Shown here piece by piece: positions 7,910 through 15,769 of a stretch of 26,413 bases of DNA; the first letter of the stretch is position 1, and each line of letters begins with the position of its first letter. The notes below the pieces were generated by a model. The model did no database searches, was not told where the DNA came from, and was given only the letters and a program-made list of their open reading frames with translations. Position numbers and translations under genes: made by a program. Origin of the DNA: RGIG6307 sp964424345 (lineage in GTDB: Bacteria > Bacillota > Clostridia > Lachnospirales > Lachnospiraceae). Where the stretch lies: positions 1 through 26,413 of the forward strand of contig CAYRIK010000026.1 of NCBI GenBank assembly GCA_964424345.1, read 5' to 3'.

Positions 7910-8746
7910 TTATAACATTCCGTTTTTCATATATGCAACTCTGCATGCTCTTACATAGCACTCAGCGATATATTCTTCAATCGGCATTTTTGTGTATTTA
8001 TCATTTTCATGTCTATGAGGTCTGCTTGCTGTATTTAATTCAAATGTAAGCACATCGTTATAGCCATGCTTGTTTAATCTGTCTACTACGCTCTGCCAAT
8101 TTGTGATACCATCGAATGGAAGTAAATGTAAATCATCTGTCCAGAAGATTTTGCCATCAAATTCGCTGACACCTACATTGTCATTGATGTGAGTTGCAAT
8201 CAGTCTGTCTCCATACAATGCCATCATATCTTTGCCGCGGTTGTAACATAATTCATGTCCTGTATCCCAACAGAAACCTACTGTTTCATCATCTTTGAAA
8301 GCGTCCATCAATGCTACTAAGAATGCTTCGCCTTCTACATTTTCAAATGCAATCTTTACATTGCATGCTCTTGCTTCTTCTACAACACGTCTGAAATTTT
8401 CAATACCTTCTGTTGTTGGCTGCTTATTATCAAAACCGATGTAAGGATGTACAACTAAAATTGGAACACCAATCTTTCCGCAGTCTCTTACGCAAACTAA
8501 CAATTCTTCCACAGCTTTTTCTGCTTCTTCGCCAGTTCTCCACATTTTTGCTGCATTTTCAAATGGTGCGTGGATAGACTGGTATAACATGCCAAGTTCA
8601 TCTGCAAGTGCCTTATATTCAGCTACATGCTCGTCCCACATTGTAAAAAATCCGTCAAATTTACTTCTTTTAAATAATTTGATCTGTTCTTCTGTTGAAA
8701 GCTTAAACTGTGAATTTGTGCTTAAACATAACTTTGTTTTAAACAT
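7910..8746 (-). CDS. Sugar phosphate isomerase/epimerase-like TIM-barrel protein
   Basis: This 278-residue protein belongs to the xylose-isomerase-like TIM-barrel (AP endonuclease 2) superfamily, which includes sugar epimerases, inosose dehydratases and hydroxypyruvate isomerases. Likely metal ligands sit at the barrel rim: SIHAPF (H59), VVHPY (H100), FENVEG (E135), CWDTGHE (D161, H164), THINDN (H186), DLHLLPF (D205, H207) and FELN (E236). There is no signal peptide. ATG 8746 follows GAAAGAGG. The gene begins 26 nt after the second MATE gene on the same strand, so the two are almost certainly co-transcribed. That pairing hints at handling of a sugar or polyol, but no substrate can be named. 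Confidence 0.85.
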   Translation of the reverse strand: MFKTKLCLSTNSQFKLSTEEQIKLFKRSKFDGFFTMWDEHVAEYKALADELGMLYQSIHAPFENAAKMWRTGEEAEKAVEELLVCVRDCGKIGVPILVVHPYIGFDNKQPTTEGIENFRRVVEEARACNVKIAFENVEGEAFLVALMDAFKDDETVGFCWDTGHELCYNRGKDMMALYGDRLIATHINDNVGVSEFDGKIFWTDDLHLLPFDGITNWQSVVDRLNKHGYNDVLTFELNTASRPHRHENDKYTKMPIEEYIAECYVRACRVAYMKNGML

Positions 8747-8772
8747 TACAAATACCTCTTTCTATTTTTTAT

Positions 8773-10140
8773 TTACGCCTTCATTGGTTTAATAATCTGC
8801 TTATATACCTTTGCCATAAAGACACAAGAAATCAATAAAGACATCAATTCTGCGATTGGTAATGCCCACCATACATAATTTACATTACCCAATAAAGATA
8901 ATAAATAAGCAACTGGAATCAGTACCAGAAGCTGTCTGCACATAGAACTGATCATACTGTATACAGCCTTGCCCAACGCTTGGAAGATAGAACTGCATAC
9001 GATACAAAAGCCTGCAAGAACAAAATGTACACTGATAATTCTAAGCGCTGGAATACCCATACTCAACATATGCTCGGATGCGTCAAACAACATAAACAAC
9101 TTGTCTGGGAACAACTGGAAAATAACAGTTCCTACTGCCATGATGCACATTGCATATATAATACTCAGCTTTGCTGTCTTGATCATACGTTCCTTCTTTC
9201 TTGCACCAAAATTGTATGCAATAATAGGAACCATACCATTATTCAAACCAAAGATTGGCATAAAGATAAAGCTCTGAAGCTTGAAGTATACACCAAATAC
9301 GGCTGTTGCGGTAGAGGAAAATCCAATTAAAATCAAATTCATGCTGAATGTCATAACAGAACCGATAGACTGCATGATAATAGATGGAAGTCCTACTTCA
9401 TAAATATGACCGATTACACGAAGATTTGGTCTGAAACCTCTGAACTTTAACTTAATCTCTTTATTATACTTCACATTTAAAATAAATGCTAGAATAGCAG
9501 CTACAATTTGTCCTGCAACTGTTGCAATTGCTGCACCTGCAGCACCCATTGCCGGTACACCAAAATATCCAAAGATTAAGATTGGGTCAAAGATTAAGTT
9601 AATCACTGCACCTACAAGCTGTGTAACCATTGCCAACGTTGTACGTCCGGTAGACTGCAATAATTTTTCAAAAATAAACTGCATATATATACCGATAGAA
9701 CAACAGCATACAACACTCAAATACTGTACACCATGATAAATAATCTCAGCATCATCTGTCTGTGCATAGTAAAATGGCTTTACAACAAAGACACCTACTA
9801 AGAAAAATACAACGAAGTTTAAAAAGGATAAAAAGACACCATTCATCGCACTTTCATTTACACGATCATAGTTCTTTTCGCCTAATGCTTTTGACAATAG
9901 TGCATTTACACCAACACACATACCGCCGCCTAAAGCAATCATAAGCGTCTGCAATGGATACGCTAAGGAAACTGCTGTTAAAGCATTTTCACTTACTCTG
10001 GATACGAAAATACTGTCTACAATGTTGTACAATGCCTGTACTAACATAGACAACATCATCGGAACTGCCATCGATAACAGCAGTTTGTTTACGGGCATGA
10101 CACCCATTTTGTTTTCTTGAACAATTTGATCTTCTGTCAT
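8773..10140 (-). CDS. MATE-family exporter
   Basis: This 455-residue integral membrane protein has about 12 membrane segments and MATE signatures in both halves: VQALYNIVDSIFVSRV near the N-terminus, then GGGMCVGVNALLSKALGEKNYDR. In the second half LPSIIMQSIGSVMTFSMN is followed by FGLNNGMVPIIAYNFGARK. Such carriers use an Na+ or H+ gradient to export cationic drugs or metabolites. ATG 10140 has a strong TAGGAGGA site. It has its own promoter (TTTACA-17-TATACT) and is followed closely by the TIM-barrel gene. Substrate unknown. Confidence 0.9.
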   Translation of the reverse strand: MTEDQIVQENKMGVMPVNKLLLSMAVPMMLSMLVQALYNIVDSIFVSRVSENALTAVSLAYPLQTLMIALGGGMCVGVNALLSKALGEKNYDRVNESAMNGVFLSFLNFVVFFLVGVFVVKPFYYAQTDDAEIIYHGVQYLSVVCCCSIGIYMQFIFEKLLQSTGRTTLAMVTQLVGAVINLIFDPILIFGYFGVPAMGAAGAAIATVAGQIVAAILAFILNVKYNKEIKLKFRGFRPNLRVIGHIYEVGLPSIIMQSIGSVMTFSMNLILIGFSSTATAVFGVYFKLQSFIFMPIFGLNNGMVPIIAYNFGARKKERMIKTAKLSIIYAMCIMAVGTVIFQLFPDKLFMLFDASEHMLSMGIPALRIISVHFVLAGFCIVCSSIFQALGKAVYSMISSMCRQLLVLIPVAYLLSLLGNVNYVWWALPIAELMSLLISCVFMAKVYKQIIKPMKA

Positions 10141-10176
10141 TTGTTAGTCCTCCTAAGAAAATTTTACTCCTATTTT

Positions 10177-10205
10177 AGTATAAGAGTCACCTAATAAAAT
10201 GTAAA
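10177..10205 (-). promoter_or_regulatory. Promoter of the MATE/TIM-barrel operon
   Basis: On the minus strand there is TTTACA (10200-10205), a 17-bp spacer and TATACT (10177-10182), with a leader of about 30 nt. Confidence 0.65.
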
Positions 10206-10220
10206 GCCAATTATATGAAA

Positions 10221-10265
10221 TGGATACTTTAATCCATTGTTTTTAGGCATTTTTTTGCCTATAAT
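10221..10265 (+). promoter_or_regulatory. Promoter of the large GH2 gene with two inverted repeats
   Basis: TTGTTT (10237-10242), a 17-bp spacer and TATAAT (10260-10265) form the promoter. The spacer carries a perfect inverted repeat, TAGGCA (10244-10249) and TGCCTA (10256-10261), separated by six T. A second one, TGGAT...ATCCA (10221-10236), ends at the -35. The position between -35 and -10 is typical of a repressor operator. The regulator is not identified. Confidence 0.6.
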
Positions 10266-10316
10266 ACTCTTATATTTCATTCGTAACACAACCTAAAGAA
10301 AGGATTTACATATATC

Positions 10317-13300
10317 ATGGCAGATCATTTTGGCGCTATTGCCTCTAAAGAAATCGGCTCTACACGTGCACCACTCGTTTTTCCAGAGCCTCAGCCAAAA
10401 AACGGCGTTACCTTTTTGTTAGAACATACACAAAAAATTCCAACTCCTGTTTATAAAAAACCATCTACAAAAGAAGAACTAGATGCTCGCATCGAAGAAC
10501 TTCGTATACATTATGAACCTTTTTTGCAAAAACTTGCTCCTATCCCAAAGACTACAAGAACAAGCCTTGCGCTATCAAAATTTTCTCTGCGTCAGGCAAC
10601 TTCTGAAGACCTTGCGGATTTTTCCCGCGTTTTACGTGGAGAGGGTGACTGGCAGACAGTTTCTATTCCACACTTTTTTGGTCCAACCGGAAATGCCATT
10701 CAGTATTACCGCACGACCTTTTATCTAGATAGTATTCCTGCCTCTAAGTCTGTTTTCTTATGCTTTGACGGTGTAGATTATATTGCAGAAGTTTTTGTAA
10801 ATGGCTCTTTTATCGGAAGTCATGAAGGCTTTTTCGGAGCATTTGAATTTGATGCTACTGCCCATGTACACGAAGGAGAAAATACACTCGTTGTTACTGT
10901 ACGAAATGACTATGTCTATGGCGGAAATCAAGGTCCAACCGAAAATCCTGTTCGCTTAGAAGGCGATAAAATGTACGCTGCTACTGGTTTTGGATATGAT
11001 GACAGCGAAACTGGCTGGCATCATTGCCCTCCTGGAATGGGCATTTGTCAAGGCGTGCGTGCAGAAGTGCGTGAACGTGCTTTTATATCTGATTTGTTTG
11101 TACGTCCGCTTTTAGAAACAAACGAATGTGAAATCTGGTGTGAAGTATATAACAGCGACTACACTCCTATTCCTAATGTAAAACTGTCCTTTTCTATTTA
11201 CGGCAGAAATTTTGAAACATCTGTATTAGAAAATTTCATGTACGAACCAATCACGTTCTCTAACGATGCAAATGGAGACGTTGTATATAGCTCTGATTTG
11301 CAAAATCCAGACCGTATGCGTTCTGCTGTAAAACTGACCTTTTTTAAAGGAGCAAACCTAATAAAATTACGTCTTCCAATCCACGATATCCGTCTTTGGG
11401 AATTGGACAGCCCTTATTTGTATGAAGCACAAGTCCAGTTGTTCAGCGATACGACTTTATTAGATACAGCTGTCAGTGCCTTCGGTATGAGAAGCTTTGT
11501 ACAGGATACTAAGCAAATTCCTCGTGGTATGTTTTATCTGAATGGAAACTCCATTCGTTTGCGTGGTGCAAATACAATGGGATTTGAACAGCAAGATGTA
11601 CTGCATGGCGACTTTGATGCACTGCTTTACGATATGCTTATGGCAAAAGCCTGCAACATGAACTTTTTACGTTTGACACAACGTCCTGTTCAAAAAGAAA
11701 TTTATGAACTTTGTGACTGCATCGGTCTTATGTTACAGACAGACCTTCCATTGTTCTCTGTTATGCGACGCACAAAATTTGCAGAAGGCATCCGTCAAAG
11801 TGAAGAAATGGAACGTTTAATTCGTCCACACGCCTCCAGCATCCTTATTTCTTATATGAATGAACCGATGGCAAATGGCGGCAACAGACCGCACAGACAC
11901 CTTGTACGTCACGAAATGGAAGCATTTTTTGATGCCTGCAACACTGCAGTTCACTTATTAAATCCAGACCGCGTAATCAAACCGATTGATGGAGACTATG
12001 ATCCACCAGGACCAAACCTTCCTGATAATCACTGCTACTGTACATGGTATAATGGCCACGGAATTGATATTGGAAAACTGCATCGCGGTTACTGGCTCGG
12101 TGTAAAAAAAGATTGGTATTATGGATGCGGAGAATTTGGTGCAGAAGGACTTGATCCAGTTTCTTTGATGAGAGCACATTATCCAAGAGAATGGCTGCCA
12201 CAGACATCAGAAGAAGAACGCACATGGGATCCTGGACGCATCAAAGATTCCCAAAGCGGAAATATGCACTTCTTTTATTATGATACACAAGAAACATTAG
12301 AGGACTGGGTTAGAGAAAGTCATAAACATCAGGCGTATGGTACAAAAATCCAAACTGAAGCATTCCGAAGAAATGCTGATATGGTCACATTTGCTATTCA
12401 TTTATTTATTGATGCATGGCCATCCGGATGGATGAAAACAATCGTTGATTGTGAACGCAACCCAAAACCAGCATTTTTTGCATATCAAGATGCTTTAACG
12501 CCTCTTATGATCAATATCAGAAACGACCGTAAAACTTTTTTTGCAAATGAACAAGCTGCTATGGAACTTTTTATCTGCAATGATACACACATCGTTTCCA
12601 CTGGACATCAGATTGTATGCGAACTTATTTCTCATGCTGACGATAAAGCTACTGTTATATGTGAAAAACACTTTGCTGCTCAATTTAGTGAAAATTCTTC
12701 CTTTATGCAAGGCGACATTTCTTTTACTGTTCCAGATGTACAAACACGAACCGCTTTTACATTGCGTGCTATTTTAACCGATGCGTCTGGTAAGGTACTG
12801 CATTATTGTGACGAACCAATTGAAGTATTTCCGTCACAACCTACTGTCCTTCCTACTGCAATCGTTATCACAGGGGAAGAATATATGGAAAGAGCTGAAG
12901 CAATCGAACATATTGCTTCCAAAGGTCATACTGTCATTATCGAAAACTTGCAGCCAGGAACATACCAAATTGGAGGCGGTGAAGTAAAAGTAAAAGCATG
13001 TGGTATGCGAGCACTCCATTTTGTTTCCAGAAAAACTGCACATCCATTGGTAGAAGACTTTTCAGCTTATGATTTCCAGCAATGGTATGACGATACACAA
13101 GATTGTATGACACCACTGATTAAATATACGTTTACTGCTTCTCATGCCAAACCAATCCTGACAAGCGGAAACAGCCTGACTCAAAGTGCATGGGGACAAA
13201 AACTTTATCCTGCCCTTGCCTGTGCAGAAATCCCTGTTGGAAACGGCAAAATTATTTTAAATGAAGTGGACTTAAACTCCCACCTGAAAAATCCAGTCGC

Positions 13301-13343
13301 ACAAATATTTAAAAACCGACTGATCACTTACCGTTCCAAATAA
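10317..13343 (+). CDS. Large GH2-family glycoside hydrolase (beta-galactosidase/beta-glucuronidase/beta-mannosidase superfamily)
   Basis: This 1008-residue protein has GH2 organisation. Residues about 100-260 form the sugar-binding jelly roll (YYRTTFYLDS, VFVNGSFIGSHEG), 260-400 an Ig-like domain, 400-720 the TIM barrel. NEP (E516) is the expected acid/base and GCGEFGAEG (E606) holds the expected nucleophile. The first 95 residues are an extra segment outside the usual jelly roll. Beyond about residue 740 lie extra beta-rich domains, including a segment near 860-1000 that is not part of minimal GH2 enzymes. There is no signal peptide. ATG 10317 has AAAGGA, but with a long spacing of about 12 nt, suggesting modest translation. 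It is monocistronic, with its own promoter and terminator. The substrate cannot be told; the barrel sequence is far from LacZ. Confidence 0.85.
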   Translation: MADHFGAIASKEIGSTRAPLVFPEPQPKNGVTFLLEHTQKIPTPVYKKPSTKEELDARIEELRIHYEPFLQKLAPIPKTTRTSLALSKFSLRQATSEDLADFSRVLRGEGDWQTVSIPHFFGPTGNAIQYYRTTFYLDSIPASKSVFLCFDGVDYIAEVFVNGSFIGSHEGFFGAFEFDATAHVHEGENTLVVTVRNDYVYGGNQGPTENPVRLEGDKMYAATGFGYDDSETGWHHCPPGMGICQGVRAEVRERAFISDLFVRPLLETNECEIWCEVYNSDYTPIPNVKLSFSIYGRNFETSVLENFMYEPITFSNDANGDVVYSSDLQNPDRMRSAVKLTFFKGANLIKLRLPIHDIRLWELDSPYLYEAQVQLFSDTTLLDTAVSAFGMRSFVQDTKQIPRGMFYLNGNSIRLRGANTMGFEQQDVLHGDFDALLYDMLMAKACNMNFLRLTQRPVQKEIYELCDCIGLMLQTDLPLFSVMRRTKFAEGIRQSEEMERLIRPHASSILISYMNEPMANGGNRPHRHLVRHEMEAFFDACNTAVHLLNPDRVIKPIDGDYDPPGPNLPDNHCYCTWYNGHGIDIGKLHRGYWLGVKKDWYYGCGEFGAEGLDPVSLMRAHYPREWLPQTSEEERTWDPGRIKDSQSGNMHFFYYDTQETLEDWVRESHKHQAYGTKIQTEAFRRNADMVTFAIHLFIDAWPSGWMKTIVDCERNPKPAFFAYQDALTPLMINIRNDRKTFFANEQAAMELFICNDTHIVSTGHQIVCELISHADDKATVICEKHFAAQFSENSSFMQGDISFTVPDVQTRTAFTLRAILTDASGKVLHYCDEPIEVFPSQPTVLPTAIVITGEEYMERAEAIEHIASKGHTVIIENLQPGTYQIGGGEVKVKACGMRALHFVSRKTAHPLVEDFSAYDFQQWYDDTQDCMTPLIKYTFTASHAKPILTSGNSLTQSAWGQKLYPALACAEIPVGNGKIILNEVDLNSHLKNPVAQIFKNRLITYRSK

Positions 13344-13378
13344 CTTCCTAGTATATAGTGGAGCGTTTTTGTACAAAA

Positions 13379-13420
13379 AATAACCGCCTTACGAATCCAT
13401 CATTCGTAAAGCGGTTATTT
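13379..13420. terminator. Bidirectional terminator
   Basis: An 18-bp stem (AATAACCGCCTTACGAAT with ATTCGTAAAGCGGTTATT, one mismatch) and a 5-nt loop lie between convergent genes, with A-rich and T-rich flanks. Confidence 0.85.
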
Positions 13421-13444
13421 TCATGTATGATCCAATTTCATCTA

Positions 13445-13993
13445 CTATGCCATTTTTTGTTTTGGGATTCTATGCAGATTTCCCAACTGCCCTTCATAAA
13501 TACAAGAAAAGTCAGAAATCTGTGTATAATCATATGGCCGCATCAGAGAAATATGTTTTGGAAGCGTCAATGCTTCGCTTCGTTCTAATACTTCACTGAC
13601 AAATTCGGAGCAAAAATAATAATTATCTCTATGATATGGAATGCCCATTTTGCAAAGAAGCAATCCCATAATACTATAACGATATTCTTCAGAATGACTC
13701 ATCATCTGTTTTACTCTGCACTTTGCAGTTTCGTATACTTCATCGGAAACCTCCAATGCATATAACGCACACGGAATCTCACCATTCTTCTTAAAAAAAC
13801 CTTCATGAAGCTGCTCTGTACGAAGCCCTGCCGGCAGCGGTGTGTAAACATACTTTCTTGCAAAACTATATAAAGGTTCTAATTCCTCATTAAACGATAT
13901 AGATGCATGTGTATACGGATCTGCTGTAAATAAATGAATTGCATTGGACACACAGGTATTTGATCTAGTCAGTAAAATGTAAATGGTCTTCAT
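13445..13993 (-). CDS. Permuted papain-like (NlpC/P60 / YiiX-type) hydrolase-like protein
   Basis: This 182-residue protein has no signal peptide or membrane segment. An early His in PYTHASISF (H29) and a late Cys in YYFCSEFVSEVL (C128) give the His-before-Cys order of circularly permuted NlpC/P60 domains, whose members cleave amide or ester bonds or bind lipids. The segment from about residue 15 to 150 fits that fold. The call is by motif order, not by close similarity to a characterised enzyme. ATG 13993 has a strong AGGAGG site. It is alone on its transcript, convergent with the large GH2 gene and with its own promoter. Substrate and role unknown. Confidence 0.65.
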   Translation of the reverse strand: MKTIYILLTRSNTCVSNAIHLFTADPYTHASISFNEELEPLYSFARKYVYTPLPAGLRTEQLHEGFFKKNGEIPCALYALEVSDEVYETAKCRVKQMMSHSEEYRYSIMGLLLCKMGIPYHRDNYYFCSEFVSEVLERSEALTLPKHISLMRPYDYTQISDFSCIYEGQLGNLHRIPKQKMA

Positions 13994-14022
13994 AACATGC
14001 CTCCTGTAAAACCACCGTAAAG

Positions 14023-14118
14023 CAAAGCCGATTTTTTGCTTTATACTTCCTAAATCCCTCCGTCCACGAGGGACTTATCTTGAACTAACATCATACAAAA
14101 CTTTATGCTCAAATTCAA
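14023..14118 (-). promoter_or_regulatory. Promoter and structured leader of the permuted papain-like gene
   Basis: On the minus strand TTGAAT (14113-14118), a 17-bp spacer and TATGAT (14090-14095) form a promoter. The leader of about 90 nt can form two small hairpins: TCCCTC...GAGGGA (about 14055-14073) and AAAGCA...TGCTTT (about 14023-14045). No known riboswitch is recognised. Confidence 0.45.
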
Positions 14119-14156
14119 CCATCTGTGTGCTTTTTTAAGAAAAACCTAAGTAATTT

Positions 14157-15707
14157 TTATTCAATATCCTCGATTGTTTTCCATTTTTCCATTGCTTCTT
14201 CTAAACTCATACCATTTGCAATTCCTATTTTACGGGCATTGTTGATTTCCTGAATTTCTTTCATTCTGCTTCCAGTCAATTCATATCCTCTCATAACGAG
14301 CAATGTTACAAGCCATGCTATCATTGGAATGATACAGAATAATACAATTACAACCCAATTCATATTTGCTGAATATGGGGTATCCGCTGTAGGAAGATTT
14401 TCCAAGCCAATCATAGAAACTGCAATACCTACTACTGTTGCAGATAAAGAAGATACTAATTTATCTACTAAGGAGAATAATGTTCCCATAATACCAGGAA
14501 TATATTTTCCGGAACGGAATGTTTCATAGTCAGAGCAGTCTGCTACCATTGGAATTGGCATATCTGCTGTAGAATAATATGCACCATATCCTACACCAAA
14601 GAATACAATAAATAAGATTGTATATAAGTTAATAGAAAGTCCATTTGCATCTATCAATCTTAAATTCCAAGCTGGGTCTCCCTGCTTCCATAAAAGCAAC
14701 AATGCAAGAACGCCTACATAACAAACTAAAGCAATGCTTACATATTTCATCAAAGATGCTTTCTGGCCTTTTTTCTGAGAAGTACGAACAGTCAAAATAA
14801 AGAAAGGAACAGAAAATACATATCCTAATACCATCATTGGAAGATACAGACCGTCATAATTTCCCATCATACAGCCGTATAACATACAAAGAACAGTTAC
14901 ATTTGTTGCAATAGACAATGCAAGTTTACATCCTGCACCTGCAACCATAAGTTTCTGCATTGGCTTGTTGTCTTTGATAATCTGCACATATTCGGAAAGC
15001 TTTGTTTTTTCCTGCTTTGCACCACCGATACCGAAGTATTTTACATTATCCTTTTCCCAAATACCGATAATTGCAAGAATTGTTAAGATAAAGGAAATTA
15101 CAATACCGATTGGAGTAAGCACACGATAAAAATCTGCACTACTATAATCTGCTACATAAGAACGGATGATTGGAGCTAAAAACTGCATCAAACCCATACC
15201 AGCCATAGAACCGATTGTGTTGAATATTGTAAACAATGGTCTCTGGTTTGGATCATTAGTAAGTACTGTCTGTCCGGATCTTGTTACAGATGTCTGGAAT
15301 GTATAACCGATTACCCATACTGCATACAGAACGATAAATGCTGCGTAACGAAGCCACATCTGATCTGCTGCAATGTCAGGACAAATGCAGTACAGCATAA
15401 ATACTGCCCATGCCATAATGATATTTCCAATCAACATAAATGGACGGAATTTACCAAATTTACCATTGGTTCGGTCCATTAAAGTACCAATGATAGGGTC
15501 TGTGATTGCATCAAATACACGCATACCTGTTACCATAACAGAAGCAAATACTGTCGCAATACCTAATACATTATTACCAAATGTTGCAATGTAAGATAAA
15601 ATCAATACATAATACACATTGGTTGCACCATTATTCAGCGGAAACAATACAAGCTGATACAACTTGGCTTTATTTACGCTGGTTGTTGTTGTCTCTTTCT
15701 GACTCAT
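14157..15707 (-). CDS. GPH-family (glycoside-pentoside-hexuronide) sugar:cation symporter
   Basis: This 516-residue protein has about 12 membrane segments. The GPH/MelB-like signature near residues 65-95 is FDAITDPIIGTLMDRT followed by GKFGKFRP, in which the Asp residues bind the coupling cation. The second half has GVGYGAYYSTADMPIPMVADCSDYE, also typical. It would import oligosaccharides or glycosides with Na+ or H+. ATG 15707 lies after GGAGAGGA. It is the last gene of the GH2-GH3-transporter unit and sits 62 nt beyond GH3, with a terminator hairpin in that gap. It is presumably the uptake route for sugars released by the surface GH3 and cut by the cytoplasmic GH2. Exact sugar unknown. Confidence 0.9.
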   Translation of the reverse strand: MSQKETTTTSVNKAKLYQLVLFPLNNGATNVYYVLILSYIATFGNNVLGIATVFASVMVTGMRVFDAITDPIIGTLMDRTNGKFGKFRPFMLIGNIIMAWAVFMLYCICPDIAADQMWLRYAAFIVLYAVWVIGYTFQTSVTRSGQTVLTNDPNQRPLFTIFNTIGSMAGMGLMQFLAPIIRSYVADYSSADFYRVLTPIGIVISFILTILAIIGIWEKDNVKYFGIGGAKQEKTKLSEYVQIIKDNKPMQKLMVAGAGCKLALSIATNVTVLCMLYGCMMGNYDGLYLPMMVLGYVFSVPFFILTVRTSQKKGQKASLMKYVSIALVCYVGVLALLLLWKQGDPAWNLRLIDANGLSINLYTILFIVFFGVGYGAYYSTADMPIPMVADCSDYETFRSGKYIPGIMGTLFSLVDKLVSSLSATVVGIAVSMIGLENLPTADTPYSANMNWVVIVLFCIIPMIAWLVTLLVMRGYELTGSRMKEIQEINNARKIGIANGMSLEEAMEKWKTIEDIE

Positions 15708-15732
15708 AGTATCCTCTCCATTTTAAAAATTC

Positions 15733-15763
15733 AAAAAATTCCCCCGCCTTTTATGACGGGGGA
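15733..15763 (-). terminator. Intercistronic terminator between GH3 and the transporter
   Basis: On the minus strand TCCCCCG...CGGGGGA forms a 7-bp GC-rich stem with a 10-nt loop, followed by ATTTTTTGAATTTTT. It begins 7 nt after the GH3 stop codon. No promoter is visible after it, so it probably causes partial termination or stabilises the upstream mRNA. Confidence 0.75.
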
Positions 15764-15769
15764 TTATAT

